A stretch of 64,000 nucleotides of DNA from IMG/VR virus record IMGVR_UViG_3300009503_000019, positions 57,042-121,041 of that record, one strand, 5' to 3'. The notes beneath the pieces were generated by a model. It ran no database searches and was not told the origin of the DNA. It worked only from the letters and a program-made list of their open reading frames with translations. Shown here piece by piece: positions 23,773 to 32,516 of the stretch. Made by a program: the position numbers and the translations under genes. The stretch comes from a virus. Each line of letters opens with the position of its first letter. Position 1 is the first letter of the stretch.

Positions 23773-24255
23773 TCATTGCAAATTACTTTTATCTACTTTT
23801 TCTTCTAACATGTTAGAAAGAAATGAGAATTTTCCTGCAGATTTATCGCATTGTGTTCTTTGTTCCCTAATGATTTCTCTTTTTTCAGGATCCAAAATCA
23901 TCATACAAGAGTATGATTGGACTTGTCCTGAATTGTCAATAAATTCTAATGTTACATATGCACCATCGTCATAGAATTCCCATTCTCCTTTTTTATCATT
24001 GAAAATACGAATTCGGGCTTCACCCACCATAATAATTAACTCTGGAATATGTTTATTTACATATTGTTGTAATGCCATTGCACCTAATTCCTTTGTTTCT
24101 TCATTTTGCATAATTTCACGGGTAGAAACTATTTTTAATTCCCCATTTTTTAACATAAATAGTACAGGTTCAAGATATCCATCTCTTTTGTATAAAGATT
24201 TAGCTTGTTCAATAACTGTATCGAATAATTCAAGTGCTTTCTGTTCTTCCATCAT
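23773..24255 (-). CDS. unknown protein in recombination block
   Basis: 160 residues, AAGGAGG upstream of two adjacent ATGs. Alpha/beta composition with RDGYLEPVLFMLKNGELKIV near the start and a long central helix. No known motif. It lies between resolvase and RecA genes, overlapping the gene before it by four bases. Confidence 0.6.
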   Translation of the reverse strand: MMEEQKALELFDTVIEQAKSLYKRDGYLEPVLFMLKNGELKIVSTREIMQNEETKELGAMALQQYVNKHIPELIIMVGEARIRIFNDKKGEWEFYDDGAYVTLEFIDNSGQVQSYSCMMILDPEKREIIREQRTQCDKSAGKFSFLSNMLEEKVDKSNLQ

Positions 24256-24506
24256 TCTTCCTCCTTTTTATTTCTTCTTCTTATGTTTTTTAATGTTAAT
24301 TCAATTGTATGCTTCACATCTTCAGTTAGATATTTATCACGTAATTCATTATAATGTTTCATAATACTAAGAATTTTTTCTTTGCTTAATCCACTAATCT
24401 TGGAAACGAATACAATATCAAACATATTAGTTATTCCCGACTGTCTAATTGTTTCGTATGCGATAAAATCTGACTTTGATATTTCATTGATATCAAGTTC
24501 CTTCAT
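24252..24506 (-). CDS. small helical protein downstream of RecA
   Basis: 84 residues from ATG 24506 with AAGGAGG upstream. The extended frame to 24638 lies inside the RecA gene and lacks a ribosome site. Helical, winged-helix-like composition (GLSKEKILSIMKHYNELRD). Starts 14 bases inside the RecA gene, so coupled. Function unknown. Confidence 0.6.
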   Translation of the reverse strand: MKELDINEISKSDFIAYETIRQSGITNMFDIVFVSKISGLSKEKILSIMKHYNELRDKYLTEDVKHTIELTLKNIRRRNKKEEE

Positions 24507-25509
24507 TTTTTTCCTCCTTATCTTTATCCAATGAAAAATCACAAAATTTATTTCCTTCCTTTTCCGCAATCTCTTCCAGTTGAGACAAAAATAATTTTTT
24601 CCCTTTATACAAATATCTTCCCCTTTCTGCTTCTTCAATATAACCTTTTCTGATAAAATGGCTTATTCTGTCAAAAGCGACAGAAAATCCTTTTCCATAG
24701 ATTATTTTTTCATAGATTGTTTGTAAAGGAATATTTATTTTATTTTTAATAGTTTGAATTTTTACAATTTGATGATCCTCTTTTCTTTCTTCAATTTCTA
24801 ATTGAAGTGAGATGAAACACCAATGTCTTAGAGCATGTCCTCCAGTAGGAATAGTCGTTGGGATCATCCCTCTTATGAAAGCACTACGAACTTGATTAAC
24901 GATTATAAGAGGAACTTTATATTCGTCTAATATTCCAATAGTCATCCGTAGCTCGGGACCAAGTTTTCTTGCAAATTCCCCTATTTGCTGGGATAATTCA
25001 ACATCTCTAATATTTTGCTGAAATTGTGCATCTGGAATTAATGATGATATTGAATCAATTATAACAATATCTGCAATTTTTTGTTTAACTGCAGCTCTAA
25101 TTTTAGAAAATACTTTTGAAATTTGTAATTCTTTTAAAATTTTTAATTTCTTTTTGGAAATATCTATTCCTATATCTATTACTGCTTGCTTGGTTAATGA
25201 TTTTTCTGCATCTACGACCATAACAGTTTTATTAAGGTCATTTATCCAGTGTTTGGACCATGATAACCATAATGTAGATTTGCCTGCAGATTCTTCTCCC
25301 AACATTTCAATTATTTTACCAACAGGAATTCCTCCACCTAATACGTCATCTATTCCGATATAACCCGTAGGGATTGTTTCCAACTCAGTTAACGCGGATA
25401 AATCTACAAGGTTTTCAATCTGTTCTTCTTGCTCTGCTGTTGCTAATACATTTGTTTGTTCTTGATATGTCGTTTCTGCTTTAGGTATTTTCCTTTTTCT
25501 GCCTCTCAT
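24493..25509 (-). CDS. RecA/UvsX-type recombinase
   Basis: 338 residues, TAGGAGG upstream. Forms filaments on single-stranded DNA and drives strand exchange. GEESAGKST (residues 71-79) is Walker A; IADIVIIDSISSLIP is Walker B; VNQVRS and the following GGHALRHW segment match RecA loop regions. The first 45 residues are a charged extension, and the C-terminus is acidic. It likely works with the SSB candidate, SNF2-type helicase and resolvase in recombination-dependent replication. Confidence 0.88.
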   Translation of the reverse strand: MRGRKRKIPKAETTYQEQTNVLATAEQEEQIENLVDLSALTELETIPTGYIGIDDVLGGGIPVGKIIEMLGEESAGKSTLWLSWSKHWINDLNKTVMVVDAEKSLTKQAVIDIGIDISKKKLKILKELQISKVFSKIRAAVKQKIADIVIIDSISSLIPDAQFQQNIRDVELSQQIGEFARKLGPELRMTIGILDEYKVPLIIVNQVRSAFIRGMIPTTIPTGGHALRHWCFISLQLEIEERKEDHQIVKIQTIKNKINIPLQTIYEKIIYGKGFSVAFDRISHFIRKGYIEEAERGRYLYKGKKLFLSQLEEIAEKEGNKFCDFSLDKDKEEKNEGT

Positions 25510-25747
25510 TGTTTCCTCCTATTATTTTTTTACTCAATTCTTTTATACCCTGCCAGCATTCTTTACACAACCATATTCGCATCAAAGAACTTCTCTTATA
25601 AAGAACATACCAAATGAAAGTTGCCACTTCTCCACAAATAGAACATTCCATCTCCTTTTTTGTTTCAGGATCATATTCTATTATATATTCTTGAATTCTA
25701 AATTTTTCATCTTCTTTTCCTATCATTCTTCTGTAAATAATTTTCAT
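25481..25747 (-). CDS. small zinc-finger protein
   Basis: 88 residues, GGAGG upstream. CSICGEVATF ... LCKECWQGI gives two CxxC pairs, a single zinc site. Overlaps the RecA start by 29 bases. Possibly a nucleic-acid or protein adaptor; function unknown. Confidence 0.6.
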   Translation of the reverse strand: MKIIYRRMIGKEDEKFRIQEYIIEYDPETKKEMECSICGEVATFIWYVLYKRSSLMRIWLCKECWQGIKELSKKIIGGNNERQKKENT

Positions 25748-25748
25748 T

Positions 25749-26084
25749 TCAGTCCTCCTTCAATAATTTTAAAAACTTGCCATGTCCTTCTTTAAAAATA
25801 AATGGTGCAATTTGACAAGCACCAGTATCACAATATCCACAGAACCCATGAGAATAACAAAATTGTTCTTCAGATATTTCAACTCCGCAACAAAGACAAT
25901 AGAATTTTCCAGTATTTTTTATCCAGACATCACATATCTTTTCTTCAGGATCAGTTCCACCACCAGCTGTATGATAACCCATTTTTGTTAAAACTTTTTC
26001 TATTTTTTCATATCTATCTTCAGGAGATAACAAAGGAAATGTCAAAATTATAAATTTTTTATCTTTTGTAAATTCTATTTTCAT
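25749..26084 (-). CDS. small cysteine-rich zinc-binding protein
   Basis: 111 residues. N-terminal alpha/beta part, then CLCC ... FCYSHGFCGYCDTGAC, seven cysteines with two histidines nearby, likely two zinc sites. Weak ribosome site (AAAGGAC). No family recognised. Last gene before the tRNA in genome order on this strand. Confidence 0.6.
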   Translation of the reverse strand: MKIEFTKDKKFIILTFPLLSPEDRYEKIEKVLTKMGYHTAGGGTDPEEKICDVWIKNTGKFYCLCCGVEISEEQFCYSHGFCGYCDTGACQIAPFIFKEGHGKFLKLLKED

Positions 26085-26102
26085 TCTATAGTCCTTTCAT
26101 TG

Positions 26103-26188
26103 TGCCCGAGGCCGGACTTGAACCGACACGGGAGGCATCTCCCAGAGGATTTTAAGTCCTCTGTGTCTTCCATTCCACCACTCGGGCA
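26103..26188 (-). tRNA. tRNA-Leu (anticodon UAA)
   Basis: Minus strand: acceptor TGCCCGA pairs with TCGGGCA. The anticodon arm is AGAGGA-CTTAAAA-TCCTCT with anticodon TAA. A long variable arm (GGGAGATGCCTCCC) fits a class II tRNA, and the T arm has the GTTCAAGTC loop. CCA is not encoded. UUA is the favoured Leu codon of AT-rich genes, so it would help translation of this genome. Confidence 0.95.
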
Positions 26189-26194
26189 TCTTAT

Positions 26195-26587
26195 TTATTC
26201 TTTTAATTTTTTTATTTCCTTTTCAATAATTTTATATTGTTCTAGAAGTTTTTTACCTGAAGTTGCTATATTAAGTTCAAAGAGTTTACAAGAATCAGGA
26301 TCATTCACATTAATACATGAATAAATTCGCATAAAGCAATTGTCTGAATAATTTTCACAGCATATTGTCCATGTTGAATAACTTTCAGTACCGCTAGTAT
26401 CACCTAATATAGCACATGAATGATTTGCATATTTATTGTCCTGCAAGAAGCCAAGATTACTAATCAGTAAGTTATATTTTAAATCAGCAAAGAAATCAAA
26501 TATTACAATCAATAATATTATTGAAACTACAATAAGTGCAATTTGTATTAGTCTGTATTTTCTTTTACTTACGGTTATTTCTTTCAT
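26195..26587 (-). CDS. membrane-anchored cysteine-containing protein
   Basis: 130 residues, AAGGAGG upstream. A basic N-terminus, then one membrane helix (IQIALIVVSIILLIVIFDFF), then an external domain with six cysteines (HSCAIL, ICCENYSDNC, YSCINV, DSCKLF). The cysteines would form disulphides outside the cytoplasm. It lies next to a secreted Cys-rich peptide gene. An envelope role such as host-surface alteration is possible but not shown. Confidence 0.65.
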   Translation of the reverse strand: MKEITVSKRKYRLIQIALIVVSIILLIVIFDFFADLKYNLLISNLGFLQDNKYANHSCAILGDTSGTESYSTWTICCENYSDNCFMRIYSCINVNDPDSCKLFELNIATSGKKLLEQYKIIEKEIKKLKE

Positions 26588-26614
26588 ATTTTTCCTCCTT
26601 TTTTATTTTTTTCC

Positions 26615-26824
26615 TTAGTAACAATTTGTTGTGCAAATAGTTCCGTAACAACATGTCTGACAGGTTGTGCATCCGTAAATGTCGCAGCATCTTTCGTAGC
26701 AACAATCCCCTGAACACCAGCTGGTACAGGTCATATCGCCGTAATATACCTGGGAATTGTCTTTTGCAAATGAGAATAAACTGATTGCAATTGCTAAGAA
26801 AATTATTTTTGCTAGCTTCTTCAT
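26615..26824 (-). CDS. secreted cysteine-rich peptide
   Basis: 69 residues, GGAGG upstream. A clear signal peptide (MKKLAKIIFLAIAISLFSFA) is followed by about 48 residues with 14 cysteines in spacings such as CTSWCSGDCC, ERCCDIYGC and CQTCCYGTIC. Such density suggests a disulphide-rich or metal-binding mini-protein acting in the periplasm or outside. No homologue is recognised. An overlapping longer frame in another phase is rejected as a shadow. Confidence 0.65.
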   Translation of the reverse strand: MKKLAKIIFLAIAISLFSFAKDNSQVYYGDMTCTSWCSGDCCYERCCDIYGCTTCQTCCYGTICTTNCY

Positions 26825-26826
26825 AT

Positions 26827-27045
26827 TTATTTACCTCCTTCATTATTATTTTCATAATCTTTAGAATTTTCTTTCATAGATGATGCAACTGCCATACCAA
26901 ACATTGCTAAAGGGAGATAAGATTTTAATGAACCCATCTCCCTATTTGTATTTTTGATAATTTGTTCCTCTTTCATATCTTTTTTATGATTCAAATTAGA
27001 ACTAATTTTTTTGATTCCTTTAGTATACTTTTTATATTTAGACAT
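26827..27045 (-). CDS. small membrane-associated protein
   Basis: 72 residues, AAGGAGG upstream. Lys-rich N-terminal half, one moderately hydrophobic stretch (SYLPLAMFGMAVASSM), then an Asn/Glu/Gly tail. Transcribed with the two envelope-type genes that follow. Unknown function. Confidence 0.55.
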   Translation of the reverse strand: MSKYKKYTKGIKKISSNLNHKKDMKEEQIIKNTNREMGSLKSYLPLAMFGMAVASSMKENSKDYENNNEGGK

Positions 27046-28594
27046 TAGACCCTCCTTTCATTAATTTCGTATAATAGCCATACAATTTTTTTATCACATT
27101 CTGTCTTTCTTTCAAGAATTTTAATATTACTTCCTCAATAGTGTCTTCACATACTAAATCGTAATAATACACATCTGTTTTGGTTCCATATCTATAAATT
27201 CTATCTTCCGACTGAATCCTTGCTTCTACAGAGAATGAATTAGAATAATAAATAACATTGTTTATCTTCTGTAAATTCAATCCGAACTTCCCAATTCCTA
27301 ATGGAATAATCAGATGCTTCTTTTCTGCTAAGGCTTGCTGTATTTTTTCATCCCTCTTTTTAGGACTATCTTCTGAAGCAACTCTTATAGAATTTTTAAC
27401 GATATTAGAAATTATTTTTCCCTCATATACATAATTATGCCATATTAGAAATTGTTGATCGGGTTTAGATTTTAATATCTTTATCAATTCCTGTTCTTTG
27501 GGACTATGAAAGTATTCTACTCCATCTTTTTTGTACTTGAATCCGGAGCATATACAGGATAATGTAGTAGTCCACATTGTGATATCTTCTTTTGTGAATT
27601 CTTTTCTCTGTTTAATCTTTTCAATTAATTCATCATAATGTTTTTGTTGAATTTCATTTAGCTTAACGGGAATTTCAATATATTTCTTTTCAAATTTCAT
27701 ATCAAAGCATTTCTCTTTTTCTATAGAGATAATATAAGGTTTTAGAATATTCATTATTTCTTTTCTTGCAAATGATTTATCAATATATTTATAGACAACA
27801 AATGATCTAATTTTTTTTAATTCTTTTTTGAATGTATATCTTTCTCTAAAATGGTCATAATTCCATCCTAATGCGTCAGTGACCATCAGCGCTTGAGGAA
27901 ATATGTCGCATACAGACTGTGTTACTAATGTTCCGGTTAACAATACAAGATAATCAACATATTTCCTCAATTTTACAATTTTTCTTGTTCTTTTTGTTAA
28001 ATAATTTTTTATCTTTGTAGATTCATCCAGAACAATCATTTGTACAGGGGGAATATTATTAATTATTTCATAATTCGCCAGAATCACATCTCCTTTATCA
28101 TCAGGATAGAATGATATTTTTAAATCGGAATTTTTTCTTATCTCCCATTGCCACTGTTTCAATAAAGTTTTAGGAACTATTATCAAAGCTTTGAGTATTT
28201 CTCCAGATTCTATTAAATAAGAAATTGCATCTATCGTTGCTTTAGTTTTACCAATTCCCCGATCTCCTAAAACAATAATCTTTTTCAATTTTATAATTGC
28301 TGATGTAATTATCTTTTGATGATTGAATGGTCTTATTTTTGTTTTATATTCAATTAATTCTTTATTTTGAAATAGATTTTCAATGATTTTTATTCTTTCT
28401 TGTTCAATTTCAATCTGTCTTTCTAAATCGGGTGGATACAAGGGAAGATTTAGTTTTAATGCTATCTCTTTGTATATTCGCCAATGATTTGGAAATAAAT
28501 ATTTATTTTTATAAAAAAATCCACCATAACAATTTTTTATTCGTTCGTCTTCTTGAAAAATTAATGCTTTACTTGTTTTATTCATCGAGATCAT
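27038..28594 (-). CDS. SNF2-type superfamily 2 helicase
   Basis: 518 residues. ATP-driven DNA translocase or branch-migration helicase. GDRGIGKTK (residues 110-118) is motif I; VLDESTKIKN is motif II (DES); LLTGTL is motif III; QSEDRIYRYG is motif VI, which places it in the SNF2/UvsW-like group. Starts 17 bases inside the preceding gene. Likely works with RecA and SSB in recombination-driven replication. Confidence 0.82.
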   Translation of the reverse strand: MISMNKTSKALIFQEDERIKNCYGGFFYKNKYLFPNHWRIYKEIALKLNLPLYPPDLERQIEIEQERIKIIENLFQNKELIEYKTKIRPFNHQKIITSAIIKLKKIIVLGDRGIGKTKATIDAISYLIESGEILKALIIVPKTLLKQWQWEIRKNSDLKISFYPDDKGDVILANYEIINNIPPVQMIVLDESTKIKNYLTKRTRKIVKLRKYVDYLVLLTGTLVTQSVCDIFPQALMVTDALGWNYDHFRERYTFKKELKKIRSFVVYKYIDKSFARKEIMNILKPYIISIEKEKCFDMKFEKKYIEIPVKLNEIQQKHYDELIEKIKQRKEFTKEDITMWTTTLSCICSGFKYKKDGVEYFHSPKEQELIKILKSKPDQQFLIWHNYVYEGKIISNIVKNSIRVASEDSPKKRDEKIQQALAEKKHLIIPLGIGKFGLNLQKINNVIYYSNSFSVEARIQSEDRIYRYGTKTDVYYYDLVCEDTIEEVILKFLKERQNVIKKLYGYYTKLMKGGSNV

Positions 28595-29366
28595 CTATAT
28601 CCTCTATATCTTCTTCATTGATTTCATCTTCACTAATATCTTCTTTTTCTTTTGAGGATTTTTTCTTCGGGAAAGGCTCATCTTCCTCTTCCACTTCTTC
28701 TGATTCTGTTTCTTTATCTTCAATACTCTCTTCAGCTTCAGCTTCTTCTTCCTCAATTTCTTCTTCAAAAGATTTTTCTTTAACAGATTTATTTTTTGGT
28801 TCTTCTATTCCCAAAAGCAATTTTAATTCTTCTAACATTTCAGCAGCATCAGCATAAATTTGCTGAGGAGGAATTTTTTCGGATTCTTTCGATTTTATAT
28901 TGTATATAATTTTTCGCGGATTATCTTTGCTGCGTCTTGATTCAATAACGATAATGTATTTATCTATTTTTTCTAAATCTACTTGTTTTTCTATTTCTTC
29001 CAGCAAATCTGGAGAAATAGGAACTACTGCAAGTGGATAGTCTTGTCTTTTCAAATCTCTAGCAACTGCGAAATATTTAGCAATTGGTTTGTTGACCCTA
29101 CAAGATATACATATTTTATCTTCTCTTAAGGTAGTAGTTTTTGAATCAAATTTTCCACATACAACAAATGGACAGCTGATTGATTGATTCTTCCCAAATC
29201 CTACCCAATGAACCATAGCAAATATAGGGTCGCTGACAATCCTTATTTTAATTTGAGTCGGAGATACCGCATTGGCTTTTACTCCAGGAAATATAAATGG
29301 AATTTGTGTTTTAGGACGCACTTGCTTTTTTGTTGGTTGTTTTGGTAAGTTTTTCCATCCTTTCAT
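28578..29366 (-). CDS. probable single-stranded DNA-binding protein (gp32-like)
   Basis: 262 residues, GAAGGAGG upstream. The N-terminal domain has IKIRIVSDPIFAMVHWVG, then cysteines in CPFVVC and CISC that could hold a zinc ion, and a basic AVARDLKRQDY segment. The last 75 residues are highly acidic (Glu/Asp/Ser). A zinc-containing core with an acidic tail that recruits partners is the layout of T4 gp32-type SSBs. Position between polymerase and helicase genes agrees. Direct identity is not proven. Confidence 0.6.
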   Translation of the reverse strand: MKGWKNLPKQPTKKQVRPKTQIPFIFPGVKANAVSPTQIKIRIVSDPIFAMVHWVGFGKNQSISCPFVVCGKFDSKTTTLREDKICISCRVNKPIAKYFAVARDLKRQDYPLAVVPISPDLLEEIEKQVDLEKIDKYIIVIESRRSKDNPRKIIYNIKSKESEKIPPQQIYADAAEMLEELKLLLGIEEPKNKSVKEKSFEEEIEEEEAEAEESIEDKETESEEVEEEDEPFPKKKSSKEKEDISEDEINEEDIEDIDDLDE

Positions 29367-29668
29367 GATAACCTCCTTCTAAAATTATTTTCTAATTCTA
29401 TAATTGTTAAAATACGAGATTGGGTATCAAACATATAACTTAAGTTTTTCAATAATATATTTAATTTCGACTTAAATTCTTTATTTGTTGTAAGTGCATA
29501 TTGATAACTTACATATGTTCTTAATGCTTGTATATTTTTAAATACTTCTTTCATCTGATTTAAATCTGTGGTTTCAATTTTTATTTCTTTCATTTTAATA
29601 ATTATTTTTTTCAATATTTCTTCATTATTACCAGTTTCAATTTTTGATTTTTCATTTACGATTTTCAT
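29363..29668 (-). CDS. unknown helical protein in replication operon
   Basis: 101 residues, AGGAGAG upstream. Entirely helical and Lys/Glu/Ile-rich, with LNQMKEVFKNIQALRTYVSY. Four-base overlap with the SSB candidate. Could be a replication accessory such as a loader, but no motif supports it. Confidence 0.55.
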   Translation of the reverse strand: MKIVNEKSKIETGNNEEILKKIIIKMKEIKIETTDLNQMKEVFKNIQALRTYVSYQYALTTNKEFKSKLNILLKNLSYMFDTQSRILTIIELENNFRRRLS

Positions 29669-29671
29669 GCT

Positions 29672-32029
29672 TCACTCTCCTATTTTTATTTCATCTATTT
29701 TTTTCAATTTATCTAAAGAATACCCTATTGAACAATCGATAACAAATGGAAGGGTCAATTCAATTTTATATATTTCTTTTAACATATTTTTTATTTTTTC
29801 AGTTTCAGATTTTAAGATTTCTATCGTTTGCTTTACTGAATTTTCTGGTATTTCGAAAAGAAATCCATCATGTACTGCCATACAAAAGTATCCTTTTATT
29901 TTTGGGCGTAATTTAGAAATAATGAATAAAGCTAAATCTGATGCAGTAGATTGTACCATATAATTGAATGCATATCTTGTCATTTCTGATAAAGATGAAG
30001 GGGAATATTTAAGAATATCCATTTTTCTTGTTCTTCCAAATGGATTTTTCACCATGTTTTTGGTGTTTATTTCATTAACTATTTCCCTTTTCCATGCTAC
30101 AATATAAGAAAACATAGAACGGAATTTATCATAAAATTTAGTTGCAGTGTTTTCTGATACTTTCAATCTATTTGCTAATGACTTAATTCCCATACCATAC
30201 ATCAATCCAAATACAATAGTTTTAGCTTTTTTTCTTTCTTCTTTAGAAACTTCTTCATATTTCTTTTTCCATACTGTAGCCGCTGCCCATGTATGAACAT
30301 CTATATTATTTTTGATTAAATCAATCATTTTTTTATCATTAGCTAATAATGCATATGTTCTAACTTCAATTTGTGAAAAGTCTAAATTCATAAAAATATG
30401 TCCCTCTCTCGGAACGATATATGGATATATTGCTGGAGGTAAATTTTGCATATTTGGATTAGATGAACTGATTCTACCAGATACTGTCCCATAAATATAA
30501 TATTCTCCATGTATGCGATCATGATTATTACCATTTAATCGTTCTAAAAAAGGATTAACATATGTTGATAAAATTTTAAATAATTTTCTATAATTTGATA
30601 CTAATTTCAAGAATGGAATTTTAGATTTTATATTCTCAACCGTTTCCTCATTCATACTGGAAATATCAAGATTATATTTGGATAATATAGGTGAGTAGTA
30701 TTTTGTTAAAAAATCTTTCAATTGGATATGAGAATTTATGTTAAATTCTGGTATCTCTGGTATTTTCTTCTTATATTTTGACTTTTCCTTTTCAAATAAA
30801 TAATTTCTATATGCTTGCACTTTGGGCAATGAATTTATTTTTTCTAATATTTTTTTAATCTTATTTTCTAATTTTTGTTTGAATATTTTTAATCTTTCAT
30901 AATCAATTTTAATACCAGTTTGTTCTAATTCCGGAATTAGAGAAACTGCCCATTTATTTGAAATATATTTATATAAATTAATCTTATTTTCTTTTTTAGC
31001 AAGAAGATAATATTTTTTAAATAGACTTAATGTATAAAAAGCGTCTAAAGCACAATACTTTATTTTAGTCTCGTCAATTTCAGGAATAGTTTTCAAGCTA
31101 TCGTCTATGTCCCATTTTTCAATGTTATTATCAATTGCAATAGATTTTAATGAATAAGAATCTCTACCTTCTTCAATTAAATGAACTAATGGAAGTAAAT
31201 CATATATAGGTCCTGACACATTTATGTATTTCTTTAAAAATGGGACATCATATTTGGCATTGAAACAAATTTTTTTGAGTTTTGAATTGAATATTGGTTC
31301 CAATTCTTTAATGTCTATATAATTGAGATTGAAAAAATATGCAATTTTTGCTTTATTTGCTGGAACTATGCTCAATGCATAAATTTTATCTCTTTGTATA
31401 TCTAATCCCGTTGCTTCTATATCAAAAGAAAACATTTTATGTAATAAAATTTGCTTAATAGCTTCAGGAACTCCTTGTGGGGAAACATTTACTATTTGTA
31501 ATCCTTCCTCTGGAGATTCTTTTTTTTCATATAAAAATCGTTCCAAATCTTTAATAAAAATAGTTATTAATTCTGGATTTCTCAATATTTCTGCAGGATG
31601 ATATGTAAAATATATTTTAGCATTGAATTTGTTTTCGGTTTCTAATCTCAATTTTTCTATTTTCTTTGGTTTTTTTAAAATGAATTTCGCTGCAGTTGCT
31701 CCTAAATAAATTATTTTTTCAGGCTTAATTGTTTTTATTTCTTCTAATAGAATAGAAGAACAACACTCTATTTCTTTTGGTTTAGGAGTTCTATTTTTAG
31801 GCGGTCTACATTTTATCACATTAGTAATATACATTAAATCTTGTGATATTTTAAAGGATCCAAGAACTTGTCTTAAAAGTGTTCCAGATTTTCCCACAAA
31901 TGGTTTCAATTGAATTTCTTCAGACGCTCCGGGTGCTTCACCTATTATCATAATCTTTGCATTAGATGGTCCTTCGCCAGGAACTATTCTTTGAGATAAT
32001 CCACAAGGATTCTTACATTCTATTTTCAT
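29672..32029 (-). CDS. uracil-DNA-glycosylase-like / family A DNA polymerase fusion
   Basis: 785 residues. Residues 1-165 resemble family-4 UDG: C5 and C9 near the start, GEAPGASEE (30-38), PFVGKSGTLL, TNVIKCRPPKNRTPK, a Cys pair at 89-90 and YHPAEILRN, the pattern of Fe-S-cluster glycosylases. Next is a 3'-5' exonuclease with FSFDIEATGL (Asp, Glu metal ligands). The polymerase has GTVSGRISSSNPNMQNLP, DFSQIEVR (motif A), KAKTIVFGLMYGMG (motif B) and AVHDGFLFEIP (motif C). Bacillus phage SPO1 is known for a comparable N-terminal UDG-like domain on its polymerase. Replicative polymerase of this phage. Confidence 0.9.
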   Translation of the reverse strand: MKIECKNPCGLSQRIVPGEGPSNAKIMIIGEAPGASEEIQLKPFVGKSGTLLRQVLGSFKISQDLMYITNVIKCRPPKNRTPKPKEIECCSSILLEEIKTIKPEKIIYLGATAAKFILKKPKKIEKLRLETENKFNAKIYFTYHPAEILRNPELITIFIKDLERFLYEKKESPEEGLQIVNVSPQGVPEAIKQILLHKMFSFDIEATGLDIQRDKIYALSIVPANKAKIAYFFNLNYIDIKELEPIFNSKLKKICFNAKYDVPFLKKYINVSGPIYDLLPLVHLIEEGRDSYSLKSIAIDNNIEKWDIDDSLKTIPEIDETKIKYCALDAFYTLSLFKKYYLLAKKENKINLYKYISNKWAVSLIPELEQTGIKIDYERLKIFKQKLENKIKKILEKINSLPKVQAYRNYLFEKEKSKYKKKIPEIPEFNINSHIQLKDFLTKYYSPILSKYNLDISSMNEETVENIKSKIPFLKLVSNYRKLFKILSTYVNPFLERLNGNNHDRIHGEYYIYGTVSGRISSSNPNMQNLPPAIYPYIVPREGHIFMNLDFSQIEVRTYALLANDKKMIDLIKNNIDVHTWAAATVWKKKYEEVSKEERKKAKTIVFGLMYGMGIKSLANRLKVSENTATKFYDKFRSMFSYIVAWKREIVNEINTKNMVKNPFGRTRKMDILKYSPSSLSEMTRYAFNYMVQSTASDLALFIISKLRPKIKGYFCMAVHDGFLFEIPENSVKQTIEILKSETEKIKNMLKEIYKIELTLPFVIDCSIGYSLDKLKKIDEIKIGE

Positions 32030-32364
32030 GATTTACCCTCCTTCAATATTTTTTTAATGTAATCATGCATTAATTCTATTCCCTTGTCTGGATTACTTTT
32101 ATATTCATCTATTAGAAGTTTGATTATTGCTTTTTCATTATTGATATTTATTTTTCTATGAAATAACTCTTCTTCTTGAGGGATAACTTCTAATTTTCCA
32201 TTATTCAATTTGATTTCATAAGATTTATTAATGAGCTTAAAAGGGCACTTTCCCAATGAGATATTAACTTTTTTATATTTTGCAATTTCCAACATTAGTT
32301 CTGTAACCAGCCGTAATTCTTTTAGTTTCAATCTATAGTATTTTTTCAATAATGTTTTAATCAT
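32026..32364 (-). CDS. unknown protein upstream of the polymerase
   Basis: 112 residues, coupled by ATGA overlaps on both sides (RHH gene before, polymerase after). Helical N-terminus (LKKYYRLKLKELRLVTELML), a short beta region and a helical end. No motif recognised. Confidence 0.6.
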   Translation of the reverse strand: MIKTLLKKYYRLKLKELRLVTELMLEIAKYKKVNISLGKCPFKLINKSYEIKLNNGKLEVIPQEEELFHRKININNEKAIIKLLIDEYKSNPDKGIELMHDYIKKILKEGKS

Positions 32365-32516
32365 TTTTTGCCTTTAAGTTTTGTTTCTAATATTTCAGTG
32401 AGCCATCTTGCAAAAGATTGGTAATTTTTTGCAGCTGCCTCTTTAGCTTGTTGATACAAGTCAGAAGCCAGCCATACGGATACCTTCACTTTTTGTTTCT
32501 TTTTGTTTTTATTCAT
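32361..32516 (-). CDS. ribbon-helix-helix DNA-binding protein
   Basis: 51 residues, ATGGAGG upstream, overlapping the stop codon of the primase and the start of the next gene. A Lys-rich N-terminus leads into the strand KVKVSVWLASDLYQQAKEAA and the helix FARWLTEILETKLKGKK. This strand-helix-helix pattern matches Arc/CopG-type repressors. A good candidate for the regulator that binds the palindromes upstream of this operon (34840-34886); that link is inference. Confidence 0.7.
   Translation of the reverse strand: MNKNKKKQKVKVSVWLASDLYQQAKEAAAKNYQSFARWLTEILETKLKGKK

Noticed and set aside
26565-26855. Longer frame overlapping the cysteine-rich peptide
   Set aside because: It lacks a ribosome site, and the alternative frame has a GGAGG, a signal peptide and a regular cysteine pattern.
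28432-28857. Serine-rich plus-strand frame
   Set aside because: It is the antisense of the acidic tail of the SSB candidate and has no initiation signal.
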